This document shows positions 23,610 through 32,303 of a stretch of 45,066 nt of DNA, one piece after another. Source of the stretch: an uncultured Collinsella sp. GTDB taxonomy: Bacteria > Actinomycetota > Coriobacteriia > Coriobacteriales > Coriobacteriaceae. The notes under the pieces are model-generated. The model made no database searches, had not been told where the DNA came from, and saw nothing but the letters and a program-made list of their open reading frames with translations. Both the position numbers and the translations under genes were made by a program. The stretch covers positions 1-45,066 of the forward strand of contig UQTD01000006.1 of the NCBI GenBank assembly GCA_900543845.1, in the 5' to 3' direction. Position 1 is the first letter of the stretch, and every line of letters begins with the position of its first letter.

Positions 23610-23925
23610 GGATATCTACTTCCTCGGGACCCAAAATCGAATCGTCGCTTTCTGTGGCAAGGTACTCAATCCAGGCATTGCGCTCCTCGGAGCGGCGATT
23701 GGGGTCCCCATATGCTTTGAGCGACCCATAGGCGGCGGTGCCGTCCTTTGAGCGCACGGCGACCGGCTGAAAGGGGAGCTTGCGCATCAAAATGCTCTGC
23801 GCGACAAAAAGGCGCACGGCCTCGGCGAGCGATGTGCCCATGGCGTCGTAGAGACGCTCGGCATGCTGCTTGTCTTCCTCGCGAATGCGCACCTGCAGGA
23901 TGGCTCGTTTTTGAGTCGATGACAT
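23602..23925 (-). CDS. RelB/DinJ-type antitoxin
   Basis: This 107-residue protein has an N-terminal ribbon-helix-helix pattern (ILQVRIREEDKQHAERLYDAMGTSLAEAVRLFVAQSI) typical of RelB/DinJ antitoxins, followed by a toxin-wrapping segment MRKLPFQPV and an acidic C-terminus. The start at 23925 is behind AGGGAGG. RelB-type antitoxins normally pair with RelE/YafQ toxins; here the partner is a PIN protein, a less common combination. A dyad GGCTA-ATAA-TAGCC at 23976-23989 upstream may be its autoregulatory operator. Confidence 0.75.
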   Translation of the reverse strand: MSSTQKRAILQVRIREEDKQHAERLYDAMGTSLAEAVRLFVAQSILMRKLPFQPVAVRSKDGTAAYGSLKAYGDPNRRSEERNAWIEYLATESDDSILGPEEVDIHE

Positions 23926-24114
23926 CACTGGCCTCCCTTAATGAGCGGGCAATATGAATAGTCAAATACAGTATCGGCTAATAATAGCCAATTTTATAAC
24001 GACTACTTTATTGCACTCGAGTAATTGAGTGTGAACAATATTACAAACGTACTACATCCTTTAGAAGCGGGCGTGAAATCTCTCTCGAACGTACGCGTGT
24101 AATACACTCACCTT

Positions 24115-24135
24115 TATATCCTATCGAGAATAATT
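24115..24135 (+). promoter_or_regulatory. Motif shared with the modA upstream region
   Basis: TATAT-N5-CGAGAATAATT repeats the arrangement found at 9255-9277. Eleven contiguous bases are identical. Confidence 0.4.
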
Positions 24136-24150
24136 CCAACCTGCCAAAAC

Positions 24151-24176
24151 CCCTGCAATACACCCGTATTGCAGGG
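24151..24176. promoter_or_regulatory. Perfect 11-bp dyad upstream of hydN
   Basis: CCCTGCAATAC-ACCC-GTATTGCAGGG is a perfect inverted repeat without a T run, so it looks like an operator or an RNA hairpin rather than a terminator. A half-site CCCTGCAA recurs about 20 bases downstream (from 24194). Confidence 0.5.
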
Positions 24177-24317
24177 CTTATGCTCAAGTTTGCCCCCTGC
24201 AACTGCGTATATTCAACCTGTATACCGTTGGAGAAATTCTACCGAGTGCCTGTTTCGCCGCATGCATTCGATACGCCGATGCCAGGCCACGGGCGGCTTG
24301 GGGCAACGTCGACAGGG

Positions 24318-24344
24318 TCTCTCCGGCATGGGATTCAGGAGGGA
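24318..24344 (+). promoter_or_regulatory. Stem covering the hydN ribosome binding site
   Basis: TCTCTCC (24318-24324) can pair over seven positions (one G-T) with GGAGGGA (24338-24344), which is the hydN ribosome binding site. This would restrict translation unless the stem is opened. Confidence 0.4.
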
Positions 24345-24353
24345 GTGAACAAC

Positions 24354-24872
24354 ATGGGCAATAAACGAGTCGTAGCCGATTCCTCGCGCTGCATTGGGTG
24401 TCAAACCTGCATGGCGGCGTGTATCGAGGCACACGACATCCCCGGCAACATCGCCGCGCCGCGCCTGCGCGTGACGCGCACCTACGAGATTTCCGCGCCG
24501 GTGGCATGCCACCACTGCGAGGACGCTCCGTGCGCCAAGGCCTGCCCCACGGGTGCCTTGTTCTTTGATCCAAAGAACCATCGCATCGGTGTTAACGAGG
24601 ACAACTGCATCGGCTGCAAGAGCTGCGTCATGGCCTGCCCCTTTGGCGCCGTGAGCGTGGCGACCACGCAGGTCCCCGTCTTGATGGGCGACGTGCGCGT
24701 GGGTTCGCAGACCAAGAGCTTCGTGCTCAAGTGCGACCTGTGCGTGGACCGTCCCGGCGGTCCGGCGTGTGCCGAGGCGTGCCCGACCAAGGGCCTCACC
24801 CTGGTAGACGAGGAGCGCCTGGCAGAACTGACTGCCGAGCGTGCCCGCGCCACCATCGAAAACGAGGCGTAG
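24354..24872 (+). CDS. hydN: Ferredoxin-like electron carrier HydN
   Basis: This 172-residue protein has four [4Fe-4S] cluster motifs: CIGCQTCMAAC near residue 14, CHHCEDAPCAKACPTGA, CIGCKSCVMACPFGA, and CDLCVDRPGGPACAEACPTKG. It belongs to the HycB/HydN family and passes electrons from formate dehydrogenase H toward the hydrogenase in the cytoplasm. Start: ATG 24354 with AGGAGG upstream; the much longer in-frame extension would translate the regulatory leader. It is the first gene of the operon and sits directly before fdhF. Confidence 0.9.
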   Translation: MGNKRVVADSSRCIGCQTCMAACIEAHDIPGNIAAPRLRVTRTYEISAPVACHHCEDAPCAKACPTGALFFDPKNHRIGVNEDNCIGCKSCVMACPFGAVSVATTQVPVLMGDVRVGSQTKSFVLKCDLCVDRPGGPACAEACPTKGLTLVDEERLAELTAERARATIENEA

Positions 24873-24909
24873 GCGGGCGGCCATACAAGCCCAACGATTG
24901 TCAAATACG

Positions 24910-24925
24910 TACCGATTAATCGGTA
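24910..24925. promoter_or_regulatory. Perfect palindrome between hydN and fdhF
   Basis: TACCGATTAATCGGTA is a perfect 16-base palindrome 24 bases before the fdhF start. It could be an operator or an mRNA processing hairpin. Confidence 0.35.
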
Positions 24926-24948
24926 GCAGAGAAAGGAAGGAGGGTGTC

Positions 24949-27171
24949 ATGGAGAAGCATAAAGTGATCTGCCCGTACTGCGGCGCCGGTTGCCAGTTTA
25001 ACCTCTTGGTCCAAAACGGCCAGGTCGTGGGTACCGAACCGCTCAACGGCATCACCAATCAGGGCGAGCTGTGCCTTAAGGGCATGAGCGGCTACGACTT
25101 CATCAACGACACCAAGATCTTGACTCCTCGCGTACTGCACCCGATGATCCGCCGCACTAAGGGCGCGGATCTTGAGCGCGTAAGCTGGGACGAGGCACTG
25201 GATTTCACCGCATCTAAGATGCAGGCCATAATTGACGAATATGGTCCTAACGCTGTCATGACCACCGGCTCTTCGCGAGGCGGCGGCAATGAGGCGAACT
25301 ACGTCATGCAGAAGTTTACGCGTGCGTGCATCGGCACCCACAGCGTGGACAACTGCGCCCGTACTTGACACGGCCCTACTGTCCTCGGTCTGATGGACAC
25401 GGTTGGTTCAGGTTGCATGTCATGCTCCATCCCCGGTATGGAGGATGCGGGCTGCATTTTCCTCTTCGGCTATAACCCTGCCGATTCGCACCCCATCGTC
25501 GCAAGGCGTATCGTGCGAGCCAAAGAAAAGGGTTGCAAGATCATCGTCGCCGACCCGCGCCATATCGAAACCGCGCGTATCGCCGATCTCTACCTTCCGA
25601 TCAAGAACGGTTGCAACGTTGCGTTCCTCAACGCCTTTGCCAACTGCTTGGTCAACGATGGCCTCTACGACAAGGAATTCGTCGCCGGGCATACGAACGG
25701 CTTTGACGAGTGGTGGGAGACCATCAAGAACTACACTCCCGAATCCGTACAGGACATCACGGGTGTCGAGCCCGCGCTGATCCACCAAGCTGCCGAGATG
25801 TACGCCACGGCGAAGCCCTCTGCCATCATTGGCTGGGGCATGGGCGTATGCCAGCAGAAGCAGAACCTGAAGACGGTGCACACCATCGCCTCCATCGCCT
25901 GCGTTGCCGGCCAGATCGGCAAACCCAATTCCGGCCTCGCGCCCGTGCGCGGTCAGAACAACGTCCAGGGCTCCTGCGATATGGGCATGCTGCCCAACCT
26001 GTACCCTGGCTACCAGAAAGTCACCGACCCGGCTGTGCGTGCCAAGTTTGCCAAGGCTTGGGGCGTGCCCGAGGAAAAGCTCCCGCTCGAGGAGGGCTAC
26101 AAGCTCACCGACCTGGGCCACCTGGTCGACGAGGGCAAGGTGCACTGCTTCTACAACTACGGCGAGGACCCGGTGCAGACCGAGCCCGATTCGGCCGGTA
26201 TGCGCAAGACGCTCTCCGAGCTGGATCTGTTCATTTGCCAGGACATCTTTATGACGCAGACGACCATGCTCGCCGACGTCATCCTGCCTGCCACCTCTTG
26301 GGGCGAGCACGAGGGTGTCTTTACCGCATCCGACCGTAGCTTCCAGCACTTTGACGCGGCCGTTCCGCCCAAGGGCGAGTGTCGCCACGACTGGGAGATC
26401 TTCGCGGACCTGTCTACGCGCATGGGCTATCCCATGCACTACGACAACACCGAGCAGATCTGGAACGAGTGCATTAGCCTGTGCCCCAACTTTGTGGGCG
26501 CAACCTACGAGAAGATGGCTCCCGAGGGCGGTTACGCCCAGTGGCCGGTCAAGAGCACCGATGTGAACGACCACGGTACGCCCGACATGTTCGCTGGTGG
26601 CAAGTTCACCACCAAGGACGGCCGCGCCAACCTGATGGCGCACGACTGGGAGGCGCCCTCCGAGCTTCCCGACGATGAGTACCCGCTCATTCTGTGCACC
26701 GTCCGTGAGGTCGGCCACTACAGCTGCCGCTCCATGACCGGCAACTGCAAGACGCTGGCGCTGCTCGCCGACGAGCCCGGCTTTGTCCGCATGAATCCCG
26801 CGGACGCCCAGGCGCGCGGCATCAAGAACGGCGACATCGTCTCGATTCACAGCCGCCGCGGCCAGGTATACAGCCGCGCCGACGTGAGCGACCGTATCAA
26901 CAAGGGCACGGTCTATATGACCTACCAGTGGTGGATCGGCAAGTGCAACGAGCTGACCATTCACAAGGTCGACCCGGTCTCGCACACGCCCGAGGACAAG
27001 TTCTCCGCCTGCCAGGTCGACGCTATCGCCGACCAGGTCTGGGCCGAGGGCGAGGTCGAGCGTCAGTACACCGAGCTCAAGCAGGCTCTGGTGGACGCCG
27101 CCGCTCCCCAAGACGTTGAGCCCGGCGCCGCCAAGTTCGACGACGAGACGCACAAGAATCAAATCGTGTAG
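24949..27171 (+). CDS. fdhF: Formate dehydrogenase H (selenoprotein, Sec140)
   Basis: This 740-residue molybdopterin enzyme oxidises formate to CO2 as the electron-donating part of formate hydrogenlyase. The [4Fe-4S] ligands are C8, C11, C15 and C42, with the electron-relay Lys44, all at the same numbers as E. coli FdhF. An in-frame TGA at 25366-25368 is codon 140, the exact selenocysteine position, followed by His141 (TUHGP). The frame continues to 27171 with NPADSHPIVARR, ICQDIFMTQT and the C-terminal molybdopterin guanine dinucleotide-binding domain. AAGGAGGG precedes the ATG. Without Sec decoding it would be misread as a truncated gene and a second ORF. Confidence 0.97.
25366..25398 (+). 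promoter_or_regulatory. Sec UGA codon and SECIS hairpin in fdhF
   Basis: From the UGA, GTCCTC (25381-25386) pairs with GATGGAC (25392-25398) with one bulged T, closing the loop GGTCT (25387-25391). The loop and bulge reproduce the known E. coli fdhF SECIS features, and the distance of about 19 bases from the UGA is right for SelB. Confidence 0.85.
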
Positions 27172-27192
27172 TCCCGTTCTCGTTGGCTTTTT

Positions 27193-27235
27193 GGGCCGGG
27201 CGTCCCGTACGTTCGGGAGCCCGGCCCGTTATTTT
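27193..27235 (+). terminator. Internal terminator/attenuator between fdhF and hyfA
   Basis: GGGCCGGGC and GCCCGGCCC plus an inner TCCCG/CGGGA stem form a very stable hairpin (27193-27227), followed by GTTATTTT. It splits hydN-fdhF from the hyf genes and should reduce hyf expression relative to fdhF. Confidence 0.7.
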
Positions 27236-27249
27236 GAAAGGAAGTGGGG

Positions 27250-27867
27250 ATGAACCGCTTCATCGACATCAACCCGGAGAGGTGCATCGGCTGCGGAACA
27301 TGCCAGTCCGCCTGTGCCGACGCCCACCGGATGCAGGGTCTTCAGGATACGCCGCGCCTGGCGCTCGTGAAGACCGGCGGTATTTCGGCCGCCCTTGCCT
27401 GCCACCATTGCGAGGGTGCCCCCTGCGCCGAGGTCTGCCCGGTGAATGCCATCGAGCACGATGGCGACCGCATCCACGTCAAGGAGCAGGAGTGCATCGG
27501 GTGCAGGCTGTGCGCCATCGCGTGCCCCTTCGGAGCCATCCATCCCGATGGCACGTCTATCGCCGGTGTCGCAGGCATGTGCGACCCGACGCCTTCGTAT
27601 CCTAAGTCCCTGAGCAGCCTGCTAACGTGGGCTTCCGGCCAGTACACCTGCGCTGTGAAGTGCGACCTGTGCGCCTTTGATCCGGACGGCCCGCATTGTG
27701 TGGCGGCGTGCCCCACCAAGGCGCTGACCGTCATGGGCGGCGCGGCCGATCGCGAGCTCGACGAGGCCAAGCGCCTGCGCTCGATCGAAAACGGTCCGGT
27801 CGTCGACGTTACCGCTGTGGCCCAGGGCCTGTCCGAGAAAGCAGAAGGGAGCGTAAACAATGGATAG
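27250..27867 (+). CDS. hyfA: Hydrogenase-4 electron transfer subunit HyfA
   Basis: This 205-residue polyferredoxin has four [4Fe-4S] motifs (CIGCGTCQSAC, CHHCEGAPCAEVCPVNA, CIGCRLCAIACPFGA, CDLCAFDPDGPHCVAACPTKA), like HyfA/HycB. It links FdhF to the membrane hydrogenase. It resembles HydN but has a longer spacer between the third and fourth motifs. ATG 27250 is behind GAAAGGAAG; an in-frame GTG two codons earlier is possible. The gene overlaps hyfB by eight bases, so the two are co-translated. Confidence 0.9.
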   Translation: MNRFIDINPERCIGCGTCQSACADAHRMQGLQDTPRLALVKTGGISAALACHHCEGAPCAEVCPVNAIEHDGDRIHVKEQECIGCRLCAIACPFGAIHPDGTSIAGVAGMCDPTPSYPKSLSSLLTWASGQYTCAVKCDLCAFDPDGPHCVAACPTKALTVMGGAADRELDEAKRLRSIENGPVVDVTAVAQGLSEKAEGSVNNG

Positions 27868-29878
27868 CATGACGCTGTTTATCGCATCGCTTGCCGTCTC
27901 GTGCATCGGTGCGCTCGCCTCAGTTCTGCTGATCAAGGCCGATAACGCCGCCAAGACCGCCGGCTGCCTTATCGGCGCCGTCGCCGCGGTGCTTTCGTTT
28001 GTGGCCGGTATCCAGGCCGTGCTGGGCGATATCACGTCGGTCGACACCATCGTGTTCTTCCCGTTTGCCCATTTCCAGCTGCTGCTCAATCAGCTGTCCG
28101 GCCTGTTCGTGGCGCTCATCTCGGTGCTCGCGTTTGCCGGTTCGATCTACGGTCTCAACTACTTTGATGAGTACCCGGGCAAAAAGGGCCGCGCCGGCTT
28201 CTTCTTTAACACCTTCGTGGCGTCCATGATGCTCGTCATCACCGCCGACAACGTGTTTTGGTTCCTGGTCGCCTTTGAGCTCATGTCGCTGACCTCGTAC
28301 TTCCTGGTCGTGATCGAGGAGAACGAGAACTCCATCCATGGCGGTTGGCTCTACTTTGTGATCGCGCACGTGGGCTTTGTGCTCATCATGGCGAGCTTCC
28401 TCACCATGACCAACTTCGCCGGCGGCTCGTTTGCCTTTGCGGATTTCCGCGCCACGCAGTTTAGCCCCGCGGTCGCATCCATGTGCTTCGTGCTCGCCTT
28501 CTTTGGCTTTGGCGCCAAGGCCGGTATCATCCCGCTTCACGGCTGGCTGCCCAAGGCACATCCCGAGGCGCCGTCCAACGTGTCGGCCCTCATGTCCGGC
28601 GGCATGATCAAGATCGGTATCTTCGGTATCCTCAAGGTTGGTCTCGACTTGCTCTCCGCCTCGGGCGTTCAGGTCTGGTGGGGCCTTATGGTCATGGTCT
28701 TCGGTGCGATCTCGTCGGTCCTCGGCGTGGCCTTCGCCCTGCAGGAGCATGACATCAAGCGCCTGCTGGCCTATCACTCCGTCGAGAACATCGGCATCAT
28801 TCTGCTCGGCGTCGGCGCCTCCATGGCCGCCATGGCGCTCAACTCGGTCGGCATCGCCGTCCTGGCTCTGATGGCCGCCCTCTACCACACGTTTAACCAC
28901 GCGATGTTTAAGGGCGAGTTGTTCTTGGGCGCCGGTGCGCTGCTGTACTCCACGGGTACGCGCAATATGGAGAAGATGGGCGGCCTGTTCCGTCGTATGC
29001 CGGCAACGGCCATCTGCTTCCTCGTTGGCGCGCTTGCCATCTCGGCCATCCCGCCCTTCAACGGCTTTGTGTCCGAGTGGTTTACCTACCAGTCGCTGTT
29101 TAACGCCGCCATGCAGGGCGACAAGGCCGTCATGATCGTGGCCGTGTTCGCTGCCGTCGCGCTCGCCATTACCGGTGCTCTGGCCGTCACGTGCTTCGTC
29201 AAGGCCTATGGCGTCTCCTTTGCCTCCGCGCCCCGTTCCGAGGCTGCGGCCAATGCCAAGGAGGTTCCCGCCCCCATGGTGTTCGCGCAGGGCCTGCTCG
29301 CGGCCATCTGCGTCGTGCTGGGCATTGGCGCTCCCGTGATCGCGCCCGTGCTGGTCGATGTCGCCGCGTCCGTGCTGCATCCGTACGGCGGCGTGTTTGC
29401 CGCCGAGGGCATGGAGCTCATGAACCAGTACTCCGGCGCTGCCACCTCCACGCCCGCGATCGCTATTGCGCTCGTGGTGCTCGTCGGTCTTGCCTGCGGT
29501 TATCGCAAGCTCAAGACCGTCGGCAAGGTGCAGAAGTCCCAGCCGTGGGCATGCGGCTATGCTCCCAACGAGCATATGCCCGTCGTGGCCACGACCTTTG
29601 CCTCCGAGGTGTCCTGGTTTATGCAGCCGCTCTACACGCTGCGCGACCGCTGCACGGCCGTCTGCTGGTCCATCGCGCACTTCTTCCAGAAGCTCACCGG
29701 TGTGGCCGAGGCTGTGGAGCCCGTACCCGACAAGGTTCTCGTCGATGCCCCGCATAAGGGTGTCGAGAAGCTCGCCGACCTCGCGACTAAGCTCGAGGGT
29801 GGCAACTACAGCATCTATATCTGCTACATCGTCGCGGCACTCGTGGTGTTCCTCGTGCTCGCCGTGCAAATGGGTTAA
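27860..29878 (+). CDS. hyfB: Hydrogenase-4 membrane subunit HyfB
   Basis: This 672-residue polytopic membrane protein is of the NuoL/MrpA-like antiporter family, the same length as E. coli HyfB. Seen are the HGWLPKAHPEAPSNVSALMSGGMIK signature, LLAYHSVENIG with the conserved transmembrane Lys/His region, and a long C-terminal part with PWACGYAPNEHMP, a HyfB/HycC-type feature. It is expected to contribute to ion translocation coupled to H2 production. Confidence 0.93.
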   Translation: MDSMTLFIASLAVSCIGALASVLLIKADNAAKTAGCLIGAVAAVLSFVAGIQAVLGDITSVDTIVFFPFAHFQLLLNQLSGLFVALISVLAFAGSIYGLNYFDEYPGKKGRAGFFFNTFVASMMLVITADNVFWFLVAFELMSLTSYFLVVIEENENSIHGGWLYFVIAHVGFVLIMASFLTMTNFAGGSFAFADFRATQFSPAVASMCFVLAFFGFGAKAGIIPLHGWLPKAHPEAPSNVSALMSGGMIKIGIFGILKVGLDLLSASGVQVWWGLMVMVFGAISSVLGVAFALQEHDIKRLLAYHSVENIGIILLGVGASMAAMALNSVGIAVLALMAALYHTFNHAMFKGELFLGAGALLYSTGTRNMEKMGGLFRRMPATAICFLVGALAISAIPPFNGFVSEWFTYQSLFNAAMQGDKAVMIVAVFAAVALAITGALAVTCFVKAYGVSFASAPRSEAAANAKEVPAPMVFAQGLLAAICVVLGIGAPVIAPVLVDVAASVLHPYGGVFAAEGMELMNQYSGAATSTPAIAIALVVLVGLACGYRKLKTVGKVQKSQPWACGYAPNEHMPVVATTFASEVSWFMQPLYTLRDRCTAVCWSIAHFFQKLTGVAEAVEPVPDKVLVDAPHKGVEKLADLATKLEGGNYSIYICYIVAALVVFLVLAVQMG

Positions 29879-29890
29879 GGAGGGGAGAGC

Positions 29891-30817
29891 ATGAACAACA
29901 TCGTACTTGCCGTTCTGCAGGGCGTGGTCGTCATGGCCGTCGCGCCGTTCTTCTCCGGTCTCGGCCGCGTGATCCGCGCCAAGATGCACAACCGTCGCGG
30001 CCCCAGCATCATGCAGGACTATCGCGACCTGGCCAAGCTCTTTGCGCGCCCCGAGTCCCAGAGCGAGGACGCGAGCTTTGCGCTGCGCATTATGCCGCCG
30101 CTGTTCTTCGCCGTCGCCTTTATGCTCGCGATGGGCCTGCCGCTCTTTACGGCACAAAGCCCCATCCCGGTCTTTGGTGACGCCATCACCATCATGTACA
30201 GCCTGGCGCTCGCCCGCTTCTTCTTTGCCCTCTGCGGTGTGGATTCGTCCAACGCCTACGCCGGTATCGGCGGCGTTCGCGAGCTGCTCATGAGCGTGCT
30301 CATCGAGCCGTCCATGCTGCTGGCGCTGTTTGCCGCCGCCCTGGTGTGCGGCTCCACCGACATCGCCACCATGGGTCAGCACATCATGACGGGTGCCATC
30401 GACGCACCGGTCGCCGTGATCCTCGCCGGCATCGCCTTTGCGATTGCCTGCTACATGGAGCTCGGCAAGCTGCCGTTTGACCAGGCCGAGGCCGAGCAAG
30501 AGCTTCAGGAAGGTCCGCTCGCCGAGCTTTCCGGCCCGTCGCTCGCCATGGCCAAGCTCGCCATGTCCATGAAACAGGTTCTGGTCGTCGCTTGGTTCTG
30601 TGCGATCTTCGTCCCCTGGGGCGAGCCCGCGACTGTGGGCACCGCCGCCGTTCTGGGCGCGGTCATCTTCCTGGTGAAGTGCCTGATCGACTTTGTCGTG
30701 TGCGGCGTGATCGAGAACTCTTGCTCGCGTTCGCGTTTTAAGGTTCTTGGCAATCAGACCTGGGCCGTCGTGGGCATCGCCGTTCTGGCGTTTGTCTTCG
30801 TGGTCGTCGGCGTGTAG
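29891..30817 (+). CDS. hyfC: Hydrogenase-4 membrane subunit HyfC (NuoH-like)
   Basis: This 308-residue membrane protein of the NuoH/HycD family anchors the hydrogenase peripheral arm. Conserved are GRVIRAKMHNRRGPSIMQDYRDLAKLF near the N-terminus and ELGKLPFDQAEAEQELQEGPLAELSGP, the acidic loop facing the peripheral arm. AAGGAGGGG precedes the start 12 bases after hyfB. Confidence 0.93.
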   Translation: MNNIVLAVLQGVVVMAVAPFFSGLGRVIRAKMHNRRGPSIMQDYRDLAKLFARPESQSEDASFALRIMPPLFFAVAFMLAMGLPLFTAQSPIPVFGDAITIMYSLALARFFFALCGVDSSNAYAGIGGVRELLMSVLIEPSMLLALFAAALVCGSTDIATMGQHIMTGAIDAPVAVILAGIAFAIACYMELGKLPFDQAEAEQELQEGPLAELSGPSLAMAKLAMSMKQVLVVAWFCAIFVPWGEPATVGTAAVLGAVIFLVKCLIDFVVCGVIENSCSRSRFKVLGNQTWAVVGIAVLAFVFVVVGV

Positions 30818-30832
30818 GAGAAGGGAGAAACA

Positions 30833-32290
30833 ATGTCATTTGCAGTCAGTCTGTCCCTTCTCGGCTTGGTCGCTATCGCGGCCCCGATGGTGGCCTCGGT
30901 GCTCGTCGCCCTGTTCCCCCGTCCGTACGCCAAGTGGTTCAGCGTTTTGGGTGCCGCCGTCTCGACGGTCTGCACCATCGCCCTCGCCGCGAATTTCGCT
31001 GGCGCCGGCATGCCCGACACGCAGGTCCCCCTGATCTCGTTTGGGCAGACCCTCGTCATGGGATTCACCTTCGATCGCATGAGCACGCTGCTCGCGCCCG
31101 CCTTTGTGGGTATCGGCCTGCTTGTCGTGATCTATTCGATTCCCTATATGAGCGAGAATAACCGTGAGCATCCCGACGCACCGCGTCGTCGCTTCTACGC
31201 GTACCTCGCGACCTTTATCGGCGCCATGGCCGGCCTCGTGTATAGCTCGACCCTTTTGGGCCAGCTCGTGTTCTTTGAGATCACGGGTGCGTGCTCTTGG
31301 GGCCTCATTAGCTACTACATGACGCCTACGGCCAAGAAGGCCGGCATGAAGGCCCTGATCATCACGCATATCGGTGCGCTCGGCCTGTATCTGGGCGCCG
31401 CCATCGTGTTTGCCCACACCGGCACCTTCGCCATTACCGCGATTGCAGGCCTCGACGCCAAGCTCAAGGCCATCGTCCTTTTGCTCGTGTTGTTTGCGGC
31501 CTGGGCCAAGTCCGCACAGGTTCCCATGTACATGTGGCTGCCTTCGGCCATGGAGGCGCCGACGCCTGTTTCGGCCTACCTGCATGGTGCCTCGATGGTC
31601 AAGGTCGGTGTGTGCGTGTTCGCGCGTGCACTCGTCTCTGCCGGCGAGATTCCCGAGATCGTGGGCTGGGTCGCCATTATCGACGCCATGGTCACCATGC
31701 TCTTTGGTTTCCTTATGTACCTGCCGCAAAAGGACATGAAGCGTCTGCTGGCCTTCTCCACGATCGCCCAGCTCTCCTATGTGTTCTTTGGTCTGGGCCT
31801 TTCGGTCTTTGGCAGCCAGCTGGCCTTTGATGGCGCCGTGTGCCACATCTTTAACCACGCTTTCGCCAAGACCCTGTTCTTCCTGATCGCCGGTTCGTTC
31901 TCCTTTACCCTCGGCACGCGTATGCTGCCCAAGCTTCGCGGCATCGTTAAGAAGTACCCGATCTCGGGCGTGGGCTTTGGTGTCGCCGCGCTCGCCATTG
32001 CCGGCGTGCCGCCCATGAACACGTTCTTCTCGAAGTTCCAGATCATCGCCGGCGGCTTTTCTGTGGGTGCCGGCAACGTCGCGATCCTGGTGCTCGTGTG
32101 CATCATGGTTGCCGAGACGGTTGCCACCTTTGCCTGGTTCCTTAAGTGGATGGGCTATTGCCTGCCCGGCGAGCCGAGCGAAGAGGTCGCTGCGGGAGCC
32201 CCGCTTCCCCGCGCGATGGCGTTCGTGTTCATCGTGCTCATCATCATGGTCATCGTCAGCGGCCCGCTTTCGGCCAGCTGGATCGGTTAG
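30833..32290 (+). CDS. hyfD: Hydrogenase-4 membrane subunit HyfD (antiporter-like)
   Basis: This is a 485-residue NuoL/M/N-like antiporter subunit. The family motif KSAQVPMYMWLPSAMEAPTPVSAYLHGASMVKVGV and the following MKRLLAFSTIAQLSY are clear, as is HIFNHAFAKTLFFLIAG. It corresponds in order and length to HyfD of hydrogenase-4, which is absent from the smaller hydrogenase-3 (Hyc) complex. GGAGAAGGGAG precedes its start 15 bases after hyfC. Confidence 0.92.
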   Translation: MSFAVSLSLLGLVAIAAPMVASVLVALFPRPYAKWFSVLGAAVSTVCTIALAANFAGAGMPDTQVPLISFGQTLVMGFTFDRMSTLLAPAFVGIGLLVVIYSIPYMSENNREHPDAPRRRFYAYLATFIGAMAGLVYSSTLLGQLVFFEITGACSWGLISYYMTPTAKKAGMKALIITHIGALGLYLGAAIVFAHTGTFAITAIAGLDAKLKAIVLLLVLFAAWAKSAQVPMYMWLPSAMEAPTPVSAYLHGASMVKVGVCVFARALVSAGEIPEIVGWVAIIDAMVTMLFGFLMYLPQKDMKRLLAFSTIAQLSYVFFGLGLSVFGSQLAFDGAVCHIFNHAFAKTLFFLIAGSFSFTLGTRMLPKLRGIVKKYPISGVGFGVAALAIAGVPPMNTFFSKFQIIAGGFSVGAGNVAILVLVCIMVAETVATFAWFLKWMGYCLPGEPSEEVAAGAPLPRAMAFVFIVLIIMVIVSGPLSASWIG

Positions 32291-32303
32291 GAGGTAGAAC
32301 GAC

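Larger units (their letters stand above)
23926..24353. other. 428-base AT-rich divergent regulatory region before the formate hydrogenlyase operon
   Basis: No gene is supported here. On the toxin side there is the dyad at 23976-23989. On the operon side there are: a TTGCAC-N17-AACAAT promoter candidate (24011-24039); an FNR-like TTGAG-TGTG-AACAA at 24025-24038; the shared CGAGAATAATT motif; a perfect hairpin at 24151-24176; and a stem over the hydN ribosome binding site. The marked AT content stands out from flanking genes. Confidence 0.6.

Noticed and set aside
25366..25368. Apparent nonsense mutation or frameshift splitting fdhF
   Set aside because: The UGA is at the exact Sec140 position with a SECIS hairpin, and selA, selB and selD are present.
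25420..27162. A 580-codon minus-strand open frame
   Set aside because: It is antisense to fdhF, whose cofactor motifs are unambiguous.
27920..30499. An 859-codon minus-strand open frame
   Set aside because: It is antisense to hyfB and hyfC, with the same shadow composition and no domain pattern.
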